Assembly: GCF_004698125.1 (NCBI RefSeq)
Contig: NZ_ML214297.1
Span: 682,001 to 746,000, forward strand
From: Halosimplex halophilum
GTDB lineage: Archaea > Halobacteriota > Halobacteria > Halobacteriales > Haloarculaceae
Reading direction: 5' to 3'
DNA length: 64,000 nucleotides
The notes below the pieces were generated by a model. The model saw only the letters and a list, made by a program, of their open reading frames with translations, searched no databases and was not told where the DNA came from. The translations under genes and the position numbers were made by a program. Position 1 is the stretch's first letter, and every line of letters starts with the position of its first letter. This document shows positions 24,337-33,376 of this stretch, one piece after another.

Positions 24337-26805
24337 TTATCGGTCGAGTTCGACGCTGGCCGCGCTGCCGTCGTATTGCAGCGTCGCGTCAGGGTCGGCC
24401 GGTTCCACGCCGGTCCCCTCGCCCTCGCCGACGGCGACCACCTCGAAGTCGCGCTCTTCCACGAGTTCGGGGAACGAACCTTCCCGGTCCGCGACGGTCA
24501 GTTCGTCGGCGGTGTCGTCCCAGCGGATCGGGGTGAACGCGTACTCGCCGTCCTCGTAGTCGTAGCCGTCGCCGGCGTCCTCGTAGGCGTCGAACTCGCC
24601 ATCGCGGCCCGGGTAGACGCGCAGTTCCCACGGCGCATCGGACTTCTCGCCGGTGTGCTGCACTTCGGGACCCATCGGGACGACGCTGCCGGCCTTCACG
24701 AACAGCGGCAACTTCTCCAGGGGCGCGTCGGCGAGAACCGTCTGCCCGCCGTCGTAGCGCTCGCCCGTCCAGAAGTCGTACCAGTCGACGCCCTCGGGGA
24801 GGTACACCTCCCGCGCCTCCGCCTTCCCGTCGAGTTCCTCGGAGTCGGGGCCGTAGTACATCGGTTCGGTGACCGGGCAGACCAGCAGGGAGGGACCGAA
24901 CATGAACTGGTCGCCCACGTCGTGAGCGTCCTCGTCGTCGGGGAACTCGACGGCGAGGTGGCGGTACATCGTGTAGTCGCGGTGGGTCTCCCAGCCCGCC
25001 AGCGAGTACAGGTAGGGCAGCAGGCGATAGCGCAGGCGGTCGAACTTGACGAGGGTGTCGTAGGTGCGGTCGCCGGGCTCGCCGAAGCGCCACATCTCGC
25101 GGGGGGTGTCGGTGCCGTGCGAGCGGAACATCGGCAGGAAGGCGCCGTACTGGAACCAGCGGACGTACAGCTCGCGGTAGCCCAGGTCGTCGACGCCGTC
25201 GTCGAAGTCGCCGTCCGTGATCCACGAGGGGCCGTCCCCGACGAAGAAGGCGCCCACGTCCAGCGTCCACTTGGGGTTGCCCGCGGCGGTGAACTGCAGG
25301 CCGTCGGCGATCTGCTTCCGGTAGCGCTCCCACGTCGCCTCGATGTCGCCCGACCACGTGATCGCGCCGTAGCGCTGCTGTCCCGGATACCCCGAGCGGG
25401 TGAGGTTGATGACCCGCTTGTCGTCCGTGGCTTCGCGCTGGCCCTCGTACATCCCCTTCGCCTGGTGGAGCGAGTAGGTGTTGATGTAGCCCGGATCGAG
25501 GACGCGCTTGAACGCGTCGGTGGTGTGCTTCGCGAGCGCGAACGGGTCGGGCGCCGTCGGGAGCGTCCAGGTCGGATCGTAGGGCTCGGTCGAGTCGCAC
25601 CACCACGCGTCGACGCCGTGGTCGAACAGCCCCTCCTTCGCCTGGTTCCAGTAGATGTCCCGCGCTTCCCCGGAGAAGGCGTCGTAGTACCGTTGCTCGT
25701 TGCCTGGCGCCGGCACGTCTGCGTCGTCGAGGATGTGCCCGGCTTCGCTCATCTCGTCGTAGTTCTCGCCGGCGAGCATGTTCGGCCAGATGGAGACCAT
25801 CAGGCGGACGTTCCGCTCGTGGAGCGCGTCCATCGTCGCCGAGGGGTCGGGGTAGCGGCCGGGGTGGAACGACTTCTGACCCCACTGGCCCCAGTCGCCC
25901 GTGGGGCCGCCCCACTCCTCGAAATTTGGATGGTGGTCCTCCGTATCAGGCCAGTACTGCCAGTCTTGCACCACGCAGTCGATGGGCACCTCGCGGTCGC
26001 GGTACTCCTCGACCACCTCCACGAGTTCCTCGCCCGTCTCGTAGCGCTCCTTGGACTGGACGTAGCCGTAGGACCACTTCGGGAGCATCGTCGCCTCGCC
26101 CGTGAGTTCGCGGAAGCCCGCGATCACGTCGTCGGGGTCGCCGGCGACCACGAACACGTCCAGCGAGTCGTCGCACTCCGTCCAGACGTACGAGCCGTGC
26201 TGGTCGTCGTGGAACGTCGTCAGCGACCCCGTGTTCCACAGCATCCCGTAGCCGCCGGTCGACAGAATGGCCGGCATCGCGACCTTGGTGTTACCCTGGT
26301 AGAGGATCTGCTCCTCGCCGCTGTAGTCGGCGACGCCGCCCTCGTGCTGGCCGAGCCCGAGGATCGCCTCGCTGTCGTCGAACTCCAGGTCAAGCCGCGT
26401 CGAGTACGCCTCCCGGTCGAGGCTGTCGCGGGGTGTCGCTACCTCGTGGTCGCCGACCGTGAGGTCCTCGGGCGGGACGGGGACTATCGATTTCCCGCCC
26501 TCGGGCGGTTCGCGCACGAGCAGGTCGCCCTCGGCGTCGCGCCACGTGAGCGCGCCCGTCTCGCGGTCGAGTTCGACGCGCAGGGCGTCGGTGACCAGTT
26601 CGTACTCGCCTTCGCGCTCGACCAGGTCCCACTCGCCGTCGGGGTCCTGTTCGACGACCATCGGGCTCTCGGGGTCGGGGACCGACTCGCCGGCGGTGTA
26701 GACCAGCCGGACGATGTCGTCGGCGAGGACCTGCAGTTTGAGTCGCTGGTCGCCCGCGTCGAACAGCGGGCCGTCGGCGTCCCGTCGGAGGGCCGTCACG
26801 TGCAT
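24337..26805 (-). CDS. GH31 alpha-xylosidase/alpha-glucosidase
   Basis: The protein is 822 residues from ATG 26805; a further ATG at 26847 would add 14 residues that lie outside the family alignment. The order is an N-terminal galactose-mutarotase-like beta domain, the GH31 TIM barrel and C-terminal beta domains. The nucleophile Asp is in WWCDSTEP (about residue 403) and the acid/base Asp in ITWSGDIEATW (about residue 485). MFRSHGTDTPREMWRFG is another GH31 block. Alpha-xylosidase activity on xyloglucan side chains or alpha-linked xylose fits the locus, but alpha-glucosidase cannot be excluded. There is no signal peptide, so it should be cytoplasmic. Confidence 0.85.
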   Translation of the reverse strand: MHVTALRRDADGPLFDAGDQRLKLQVLADDIVRLVYTAGESVPDPESPMVVEQDPDGEWDLVEREGEYELVTDALRVELDRETGALTWRDAEGDLLVREPPEGGKSIVPVPPEDLTVGDHEVATPRDSLDREAYSTRLDLEFDDSEAILGLGQHEGGVADYSGEEQILYQGNTKVAMPAILSTGGYGMLWNTGSLTTFHDDQHGSYVWTECDDSLDVFVVAGDPDDVIAGFRELTGEATMLPKWSYGYVQSKERYETGEELVEVVEEYRDREVPIDCVVQDWQYWPDTEDHHPNFEEWGGPTGDWGQWGQKSFHPGRYPDPSATMDALHERNVRLMVSIWPNMLAGENYDEMSEAGHILDDADVPAPGNEQRYYDAFSGEARDIYWNQAKEGLFDHGVDAWWCDSTEPYDPTWTLPTAPDPFALAKHTTDAFKRVLDPGYINTYSLHQAKGMYEGQREATDDKRVINLTRSGYPGQQRYGAITWSGDIEATWERYRKQIADGLQFTAAGNPKWTLDVGAFFVGDGPSWITDGDFDDGVDDLGYRELYVRWFQYGAFLPMFRSHGTDTPREMWRFGEPGDRTYDTLVKFDRLRYRLLPYLYSLAGWETHRDYTMYRHLAVEFPDDEDAHDVGDQFMFGPSLLVCPVTEPMYYGPDSEELDGKAEAREVYLPEGVDWYDFWTGERYDGGQTVLADAPLEKLPLFVKAGSVVPMGPEVQHTGEKSDAPWELRVYPGRDGEFDAYEDAGDGYDYEDGEYAFTPIRWDDTADELTVADREGSFPELVEERDFEVVAVGEGEGTGVEPADPDATLQYDGSAASVELDR

Positions 26806-26940
26806 GCGCCCATCCTCAGCCGGACCGGTCTTGAGGGTTCCCCTCACGGCGGACCGCGCCGGGATCCCCCGGACGTTTCAGGGCGGATCCGCGGCGCAGC
26901 TGCGCGGACTCGGAATCATCTGCGAGAACGTCCCCGGTAT

Positions 26941-26947
26941 CTTTATC
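26941..26947 (+). promoter_or_regulatory. TATA box of cytoplasmic GH10 gene
   Basis: CTTTATC lies 24-30 bases before ATG 26971, an exact fit for a leaderless transcript. Confidence 0.6.
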
Positions 26948-26970
26948 GGGGAGTGCCCGCCTGTTCGGGT

Positions 26971-27954
26971 ATGGCAGACGACGACAGACTGCGCGACGTA
27001 GCGGAGGAGCGGGACTTCCAGATCGGTGCCGCGGTGGCCGCCCGGCCGCTGCGGACCGACGCCGGCTACAAGAAGACCCTGCGCAACGAGTTCAACTACG
27101 TCACCGCCGAGAACGCCCTGAAGATGGGGCCGCTCCGGCCCGACCCCGGCGTCTACGACTTCAACGACGCCGACGCGGTCGTCGACTACGCCCGCGCGCA
27201 CGACCAGTCGGTCCGCGCCCACACCCTCGTCTGGCACAACCAGACGCCCGAGTGGTTCCAGGAGTGGGACTACACGACGGAACAACTGGAGGACTTCACC
27301 CGCGAACACGTCCACACGACCGCGGGTCGCTACCGCGACACGGTCGACACCTGGGACGTGGTCAACGAGGCCGTCGCCGACGACGGGACGATGCGCGAGA
27401 ACCTCTGGTACGAGGCGATGGGCGAGGAGTACCTCGACAAGGCCTTCCGCTGGGCCAACGAGGTCGCCCCCGACACCGACCTGTACTACAACGACTACGG
27501 CGCCGACGGCGTCAACGTGAAATCCGACGCCATCTACGACCTCGTCTCCCGGCTGCTGGACCGGGGCGTCCCCATCGACGGCGTCGGCCTCCAGATGCAC
27601 GCGCTCCACGAGAAGCCCGGTATCGACTCCGTCGCCGAGAACATCCGCCGGTTCAAGGACCTCGGTCTCGACGTAGAGATCACCGAGTTCGACGTGGCGT
27701 ACCTGCCGGAGGACGACCCCGGCGACCAGGAAGCGCGGTGGGAGAAGCAGGCCGACTTTTACCGCGACATCACCGAGGTCTGTCTCGACGAGGGCGTCGA
27801 CACGATGATCGTCTGGGGCGTCCGCGACTCCGACTCGTGGATCCCCAACTGGTTCGAGGACCTCACCGGCGACCCGCTGCTGTTCGATTCGGGCAACGAC
27901 CCCAAGCCCGCCTACCACGCCATCAAGGAGACGCTCGCGAACTACGAGGCGTAA
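26971..27954 (+). CDS. GH10 beta-xylanase, cytoplasmic
   Basis: The protein is a bare 327-residue GH10 TIM barrel without signal peptide or extra modules. The acid/base Glu is in WDVVNEAV (about residue 133) and the nucleophile Glu in EITEFDV (about residue 239). The subsite motifs VRAHTLVWHNQTPEW and GVGLQMHAL are intact. In contrast to the exported GH10 enzymes at 47243-56410, this one is likely an intracellular xylanase that shortens imported xylo-oligosaccharides before GH3 acts. The start is fixed by the TATA box at 26941-26947. The gene is divergent from GH31, with 165 bases between starts, so the two may share control. Confidence 0.92.
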   Translation: MADDDRLRDVAEERDFQIGAAVAARPLRTDAGYKKTLRNEFNYVTAENALKMGPLRPDPGVYDFNDADAVVDYARAHDQSVRAHTLVWHNQTPEWFQEWDYTTEQLEDFTREHVHTTAGRYRDTVDTWDVVNEAVADDGTMRENLWYEAMGEEYLDKAFRWANEVAPDTDLYYNDYGADGVNVKSDAIYDLVSRLLDRGVPIDGVGLQMHALHEKPGIDSVAENIRRFKDLGLDVEITEFDVAYLPEDDPGDQEARWEKQADFYRDITEVCLDEGVDTMIVWGVRDSDSWIPNWFEDLTGDPLLFDSGNDPKPAYHAIKETLANYEA

Positions 27955-28050
27955 CTGGGGCGCGGTAGCGGGTCTTTCGGCGTCGTTTTCGGCGGTTCCC
28001 GGTCCGAAACTGCCGTTCGGTTCGATGTGCCTGTTCCACATCCCAGTACT

Positions 28051-28062
28051 TTTCAATAATAT
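28051..28062 (+). promoter_or_regulatory. TATA-like box of GrpB-family gene
   Basis: TTTCAATAATAT, 18-29 bases before ATG 28080, is the most A/T-rich part of the spacer. Confidence 0.45.
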
Positions 28063-28079
28063 CGCATACATAACAACTG

Positions 28080-28619
28080 ATGGACGAAACGCCGATCGAA
28101 ATTGTCGATCACGACTCGGAGTGGCGTGACCGGTTTCAGACGGAGCGCGATCGTATCACTCCAATCCTTGAGGACTGCACGACACGGATTGACCATATCG
28201 GAAGTACCTCCGTTCCTAGACTCGCCGCGAAACCGATCATCGATTGCATGGCTGTCGTCAGCGACGCCGAGGGGATGCTCGGGAACGTCGATCACCTCTC
28301 TACGTGGTTCGGTTACGAGATCAGCCACGTTCCGGGTGACTGGCTTCTGCTCCAGCGCGAGGATGAGGACGCACAGGCATTCAATCTGCATCTGATTCCC
28401 GAATCTTGTGAGGAGTGGCGACGGAACCTGCGCTTCCGAGAGTACCTCCGAAACAATCCGGAAGCTCGAGAACGGTACGAGTCAGTTAAACGAGAGGCGG
28501 CAGCAGCCCATCCTGAAGACCTCGACAGCTACAACAGCGCCAAATCGGACTGCCTACAGTCCATTCTCGAAGATGCCCGTGCCGACGATTCGATCACTGT
28601 TCCGAAGAACGGCGAATGA
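28080..28619 (+). CDS. GrpB family (UPF0157) nucleotidyltransferase-like protein
   Basis: The 179-residue protein has the family opening EIVDHDSEWRDRF, the signature HIGSTSVPRLAAKPIID (about residues 39-56) and the NLHLIPE block. The family adopts a nucleotidyltransferase-like fold; some members attach CoA- or pantetheine-type groups, but its general role is unsettled. The gene is clearly less GC-rich than its neighbours, uses many A/T-ending codons and is less acidic. It interrupts an otherwise continuous sugar locus, which suggests recent acquisition, probably from bacteria or a lower-GC archaeon. No mobile-element genes flank it. Confidence 0.85.
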   Translation: MDETPIEIVDHDSEWRDRFQTERDRITPILEDCTTRIDHIGSTSVPRLAAKPIIDCMAVVSDAEGMLGNVDHLSTWFGYEISHVPGDWLLLQREDEDAQAFNLHLIPESCEEWRRNLRFREYLRNNPEARERYESVKREAAAAHPEDLDSYNSAKSDCLQSILEDARADDSITVPKNGE

Positions 28620-28773
28620 GACTAATGTCTGACCATCGTGTAGTGTACGTGTGAATGTTTCCAAGTTGCGAGATACCGACGACACTACCGACATTGAGCG
28701 TTACCTGTCTTCCCTGCACTGAGCATCCGGTGGTGAGGGGCGCGAAGAGAATCGGGCGGCGAAACGGCGGTGG

Positions 28774-29841
28774 CTACAGCTCGATACGGCCGCCGGTCTC
28801 GCCGGACTCGTAGATGGCGTCGACGATCCGCATGTCCTCGTAGCCGTGCTGGCCGTCCGGACCGATCTCCATGTCGGTCAGGACGCCCGTCGCGAAGTAG
28901 TCGAACTCCTCGACCATCTCGGAGGGTTCCTCGACTTCGACGACCTGCTCCTCGCCGCCCTTCCGGACGGTGATCGTCCGGTCGCCGTCGACGTTGAACG
29001 GCACGTCAACGCGGATCCGACCGCGGGTGCCGCCGACCTCGAAGTAGTTGTCGCCGGCGACCTGGTAGCCGGTGTCGCACTCGGCGACCGCGCCGTCGGG
29101 GAACTCCATCGTGAACGCGCAGTACTTCTCCAGGCCGTCGAAGCCCTCGGGACCCTCGACGGTGGTCGCGTGGACGGCCTCCGGGTCGGCGTCGAGGACG
29201 AATCTGGACGTGTTCAGCGGGTAGACGCCCAGGTCCATCAGCGGGCCGCCGCCGGCCAGGTCGGGATTCAGCCGCCACTGGTCCATGTCCTCGCCGGCGG
29301 CGATCAGGTTGTACGAGAACGCGCCGCGGGTGTGGACGGGGTCGCCGATTGCGCCGTCCTGTACCACGTCGCGGAGCCACCGGGTCGAGCGAGTCGCGTG
29401 CATCCGGTAGGCGGTCATCAGTTCGACGCCGCCCGCCTCACAGGCCTCGACGCACTTCCGGGCGCGTTCGGCGTCGGCTTCCAGGGGTTTCTCGCAGAGC
29501 ACGTCCTTCCCCAGTTCCGCGGCCGCCTCGACGTGCGGGAGGTGCAGGGCGTTGGGCGTGACGATGTAGACGGCGTCGTACGCCTCGCTCGCCTCGCCGT
29601 CGGCGTAGTCGTCGTAGGTCAGCGCGTGGTCGACGCCCTTCTCGTCGGCGACGCGCTCGGCCTTCTCGCGGTCGCCGCTGACGACGACCGTCGTCTCGCA
29701 GAACTCGGACTCCTCGATCGCGGGGATCGCCACGTCCGGGCCGAACCAGCCCAGTCCCAGGACGGCGAACCGGACGGGCCCGCCGTCGACCGGGCGGCTC
29801 CAGTCGCGCTCGTCGAACGAACTCGGGACTTCGATATCCAT
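28774..29841 (-). CDS. Gfo/Idh/MocA oxidoreductase, D-xylose 1-dehydrogenase-like
   Basis: The 355-residue protein opens with DERDW...PVRFAVLGLGWFGPDVAIPAIEES, resembling my recollection of the NADP-dependent D-xylose 1-dehydrogenase (Gfo6/XDH) of Haloferax and Haloarcula. That similarity includes FCETTVVVSGDREKAERVA and VLCEKPLEADAERA. Those enzymes oxidise D-xylose to xylonolactone, the first step of the archaeal oxidative pentose route that ends with XacE-type and semialdehyde dehydrogenase steps. A XacE-like gene lies at 12223. The C-terminal domain has GGGPLMDLGVYPLN, a family dimer-domain motif. The ATG at 29841 is the only start preceding the family opening block. Substrate specificity is inferred from similarity and locus. 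Confidence 0.75.
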   Translation of the reverse strand: MDIEVPSSFDERDWSRPVDGGPVRFAVLGLGWFGPDVAIPAIEESEFCETTVVVSGDREKAERVADEKGVDHALTYDDYADGEASEAYDAVYIVTPNALHLPHVEAAAELGKDVLCEKPLEADAERARKCVEACEAGGVELMTAYRMHATRSTRWLRDVVQDGAIGDPVHTRGAFSYNLIAAGEDMDQWRLNPDLAGGGPLMDLGVYPLNTSRFVLDADPEAVHATTVEGPEGFDGLEKYCAFTMEFPDGAVAECDTGYQVAGDNYFEVGGTRGRIRVDVPFNVDGDRTITVRKGGEEQVVEVEEPSEMVEEFDYFATGVLTDMEIGPDGQHGYEDMRIVDAIYESGETGGRIEL

Positions 29842-29930
29842 ACGACGACTCACTGTATCCACCGACAAAAAGGGGGCCGGTCGCGGCATCGACGGGCCGA
29901 CCCCGTCACCGCCACGCCCCGGACGGCCGC

Positions 29931-31328
29931 TCAGAACCCGTACAGCTCCTTCGGGCGCTCGTAGGCGACGTGGTCGACCAGGTCCTCGGCCACGTCGAGG
30001 GGCATCTGCCCGCGCTCGACCTTCCGGCCGACGACGTTGGCGAGCGTGCGTCGGAACATCTCGAACCGCGAGTCGAAGGATAGCAGTTTCCGCGAGTCGC
30101 TGACCATGCCGGCGTGGTTGGCCAGGAGATCGACGCTGCCGACGTAGTCGAGCTGGTGGTCCATCCCGAACGGGCTGTCGTTGAACCACCAGGCCGGGCC
30201 GACGCTGACGTCCGAATACGCCCGCGCGATGGTCGTCAGCGTCGGGTAGTGGCTCGGGTCGACGCAGTAGAGGATGATCTCGCCCTCCCCGTCGAAGCGG
30301 TCGAGGTAGTAGTCCAGCCCCTCCGCGATCTCGATGTCGCCCGTCGACACGTCGCCACCGGATGCCGCGCCGAGTTCGTCGTACAACTGTTCGCGGTAGT
30401 CCCGCAGTGCGCCGATGTGCAGTTGCGTGACCCAGTCGGTCTCGGCGTTCAGCCGGCCGATGAACTCCAGCAGGTACGCCTGGAAGTCCTCGATCTCCCG
30501 CTCGGACAGGGACTCGCCGGCGCGGCGCCTGGCGTACACTTCTGCCGCCCGCGCCTCGCTGACCGGCCGCGAGACGGGTTCGAGGATGCCCAGGTCGCTC
30601 GCCGCGCAGCCGTGCTCGTCGAAGTACTCGTGAGTGGCTTCCAGCGCGTCGAGATAGCCCGCGAAGTCGTCGGTGTCGAACTCGGTGGCGTCGGCCAGGT
30701 CGTCGGCGAAGTCGACGAACCCGGACTTCTGGATGTTGACGGCCGGGTCCGCGCGCCACGTCGGGCGGATGTCGACGCCCTCGACCTCGTCGACGGCCCG
30801 CTCGTGGTATCCGAGCTGCGACGTGGGGTTGTCCGTCGTCGCCAGTACCTCGACGTTCATCTCCCGCAGGAGCTCCTGCGGGCGCATGTCGTCGTCTTCG
30901 AGCTGGGATCTGGTCTCCGCCCAGATCTCGTCGGCGGTCTCGGCGGAGACGGGCTTCTCGATGCCGAACCGGCGCTTCAGGTCGAGGTGGAGCCACTCGT
31001 AGACGGGGTTGCCCGCCATCTCCGGGACGACCTCGGCGAAGGCGTCCCACTTCTCGCGGTTGGAGGCGTCGCCGGTGATCAGCTCCTCGTCGACGCCGCG
31101 CTTGCGCATCATCGACCAGACGTAGTGGTCGGTGGCGCCCTGGACCTCCCAGATGTCCGCCCAGCCGTCGTTCTCGACGATCTCCACGATGTCGGCGTGG
31201 TTGTGCGGATCGAGGATCGGCCGGTCCGCGATCTCGGCGTACAGCTCTCTGGCCGCGTCGGTCTCGAGCAGATAGGTTTCGTCGTCGAGGAACCTCATGT
31301 CGTTCGGATCCAGTCCCGATTCGCTCAT
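29931..31328 (-). CDS. uxaC: glucuronate isomerase
   Basis: The 465-residue protein matches the uronate isomerase branch of the amidohydrolase superfamily. The opening FLDDETYLLETDAARELY leads to the metal-site motif DPHNHADI (about residue 42), followed by YVWSMMRKRGV, the CCTTDNP-like segment VLATTDNPTSQL and QLHIGALRDYR. UxaC converts D-glucuronate to fructuronate, or galacturonate to tagaturonate. It therefore accepts the uronic acid released by the GH67, GH2 and GH4 enzymes here. UxuA at 34504 performs a later step; the fructuronate reductase (UxuB) between them is not seen in the window. The gene is divergent from the histidine phosphatase gene. Confidence 0.9.
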   Translation of the reverse strand: MSESGLDPNDMRFLDDETYLLETDAARELYAEIADRPILDPHNHADIVEIVENDGWADIWEVQGATDHYVWSMMRKRGVDEELITGDASNREKWDAFAEVVPEMAGNPVYEWLHLDLKRRFGIEKPVSAETADEIWAETRSQLEDDDMRPQELLREMNVEVLATTDNPTSQLGYHERAVDEVEGVDIRPTWRADPAVNIQKSGFVDFADDLADATEFDTDDFAGYLDALEATHEYFDEHGCAASDLGILEPVSRPVSEARAAEVYARRRAGESLSEREIEDFQAYLLEFIGRLNAETDWVTQLHIGALRDYREQLYDELGAASGGDVSTGDIEIAEGLDYYLDRFDGEGEIILYCVDPSHYPTLTTIARAYSDVSVGPAWWFNDSPFGMDHQLDYVGSVDLLANHAGMVSDSRKLLSFDSRFEMFRRTLANVVGRKVERGQMPLDVAEDLVDHVAYERPKELYGF

Positions 31329-31466
31329 AAAGGTAGCTGTCCGATGCCGCGGCGCGTCCAGTTCGAGACCCCCTCCGACCGACGCCGTGGGCCGGTCGCC
31401 GGTGCGACGCGAGTCGAGGCAGGCCGAATCAGAACCCTCATGGCGTCGTTCCGTCCATCGACGGAT

Positions 31467-32087
31467 ATGACGACGATAGTCGCGGTCCGGCACGGCGAGA
31501 CCGAGTGGAACCGGACGCGACGACTGCAGGGGTGGGCTCCCGTTCCACTCACCGACCGCGGCCGAGCGCAGGCGGACCGGCTCGGCGCGACACTCGCGGA
31601 CCGACACGATGTCGACCGGATACTGTCGTCGGACCTCTGCCGGGCCGAGGAGACGGTCGAGGTCCTGCGCGACCACCTCGACGCGCCCGTCACCTTCGAC
31701 CCCGCGTGGCGCGAACGCGACGTCGGCGTCCACCAGGGCCTGCAGCTCGACGAGATGCCGGAGCGGTTCCCCGAGTACGACCTTTCGGCGTCCGGTCCGG
31801 AGGCGGCGCACAGGTCCCCGGAGAGCGGCGAGAGCCTCGTGGACGTTCGCGAACGGGTCGTCGAGCGGTGGGAGACGACGCTGGCGGAGTCCGAACCGGG
31901 CGAGACTGTCCTCGTCGTGACGCACGGTGGCCCCATTCGCCTGCTGCTCGGACACGTGACCGCCCTCGACATCGTCGCGGCGATCGTGGAACAGTCACAG
32001 GGGTACTGCTCGATCAACGAGGTCGAGTACGACCACGAGACCGGGACCGCGAGGGTCGTCCGGGAGAACGACACCAGTCACTGTTGA
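31467..32087 (+). CDS. histidine phosphatase family protein
   Basis: The 206-residue protein carries the catalytic VRHGETEWN motif (about residues 7-15), the second arginine region SDLCRAEETVEVL, the acid ERDVGVHQG and the second histidine in VVTHGGPIRLLLGH (about residue 153). The family removes or transfers phosphate through a phosphohistidine; substrates range from sugar phosphates to phosphoglycerate. In this locus a sugar-phosphate phosphatase is possible. It is cytoplasmic. Sequence around ATG 31467 contains ATAT but no strong TATA box. Confidence 0.85.
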   Translation: MTTIVAVRHGETEWNRTRRLQGWAPVPLTDRGRAQADRLGATLADRHDVDRILSSDLCRAEETVEVLRDHLDAPVTFDPAWRERDVGVHQGLQLDEMPERFPEYDLSASGPEAAHRSPESGESLVDVRERVVERWETTLAESEPGETVLVVTHGGPIRLLLGHVTALDIVAAIVEQSQGYCSINEVEYDHETGTARVVRENDTSHC

Positions 32088-32215
32088 CCCTCCGCGCTCG
32101 CGGTCCGGATCGATACCGCCACGCCGACGGCGCAGCGGTCCCCGAGTGGGAGGGCGCTCCGACGCGGAACGGACGGTGCGTCAGATATTTACTCCGATCG
32201 AGCGACCACACGAGC

Positions 32216-33298
32216 ATGAGCGACAGAGAGCCCGAGGACCTGAACTTCGGGTGCCAGGTCGTGACGTACGGCGACGTGCAGGGAACGATCGAAGACGCGG
32301 TCCGCGCCGAGGAGGCGGGCTTCGACATCATCACCGTCCCGGACCACCTCTTTCACCCGACGGGCTCGGAGGAGTTCCTCGTCGACCCGCCGTGGGAGGC
32401 GTTCACCGTCCTCGGCGCCGTCGCCCAGCACACCGACGAGGCGATGCTGATGCCCGGCGTCACCGACTCCGTGCGGCGCCACCCGACCGAACTCGCACAC
32501 ATCGGCGTCACCCTCGACCAGATGACCGACGGGCGGTTCGGCCTGGGGATCGGCGCCGGCGAGGCGTTCAACTTCACGCCCATCGAGGACATCGACTGGT
32601 CGGACCCGTTCGGCCGGTTCTCGGAGGCGTTCAAGGTGGTCGACCGGCTGTGGGACTCGACCGCCGACGACCCCGTCGACTTCGACGGCGAGTTCTACCA
32701 GCTGGAGGCCGCACACATGGGGCTCAAGCCCGTGCAGGAGCCCCGGCCGCCGATGTGGGTCGGCGGGTACGGGCCGAGTATGCGCGGGTTCACCGGCGCG
32801 CTCGGCGACGGCTGGTTCCCGTGGATCCACGCGCCCGAACAGTACGAGGAAGACCTCCAGCGGGTCCTCGACGTGGCGGAGGACCGCGGGCGCGACCCCG
32901 ACGACATCGACCGCGCGGTCATGATCCCGACGACGGTCTCCGAGGACGGCGACGCGGCCCGCGAGGCGGCCATCGAGCGCAACCGGACGAGCCTGGCGCT
33001 GCGCCCGCCGCTTCTGGCGAAGATGGGCTACGAGGACATCGCCGACGAGACGCCGATCATGTTCGAGATGGCCTTCGACGAGGAGCAGGAGGAGCGGCTC
33101 CTCTCGGCGGCCGAGAGGATCCCCGACGAGGCAGTCGACGCGGTGACCGTCTCCGGGACGCCCGAAGAAGCAATCGCGGACCTGGAACGCTGGGTCGAGG
33201 CGGGACTGGACAACGTCGTCCTCATCCCGGTGGGCGACTACGAGGAGACGCTGGCCCACTACGAGGAGACGATCATCCCGCACTTCCGCGGAGAGTAA
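32216..33298 (+). CDS. LLM class F420-dependent oxidoreductase
   Basis: The 360-residue luciferase-like protein has GFDIITVPDHLFHPTG (about residue 38), DSVRRHPTELAHIGVTLDQM, GRFGLGIGAGEAFNF and PRPPMWVGGYGPSMRGF. It is of the group containing methylene-tetrahydromethanopterin reductase and F420-dependent glucose-6-phosphate dehydrogenase. Coenzyme F420 use is expected in haloarchaea. With the LLM enzyme at 22808 it is one of two such genes inside the sugar locus; they share only the general fold. A TATA-like ATATTTACT around 32185-32193 supports ATG 32216. Confidence 0.82.
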   Translation: MSDREPEDLNFGCQVVTYGDVQGTIEDAVRAEEAGFDIITVPDHLFHPTGSEEFLVDPPWEAFTVLGAVAQHTDEAMLMPGVTDSVRRHPTELAHIGVTLDQMTDGRFGLGIGAGEAFNFTPIEDIDWSDPFGRFSEAFKVVDRLWDSTADDPVDFDGEFYQLEAAHMGLKPVQEPRPPMWVGGYGPSMRGFTGALGDGWFPWIHAPEQYEEDLQRVLDVAEDRGRDPDDIDRAVMIPTTVSEDGDAAREAAIERNRTSLALRPPLLAKMGYEDIADETPIMFEMAFDEEQEERLLSAAERIPDEAVDAVTVSGTPEEAIADLERWVEAGLDNVVLIPVGDYEETLAHYEETIIPHFRGE

Positions 33299-33376
33299 GG
33301 TCGGCGTACCGAACCAGTCGTCCGCGGCGGGGAGGCGACCGCATCGCGTCCGCGGCGGGGACGGCCGCGCCCGGGT

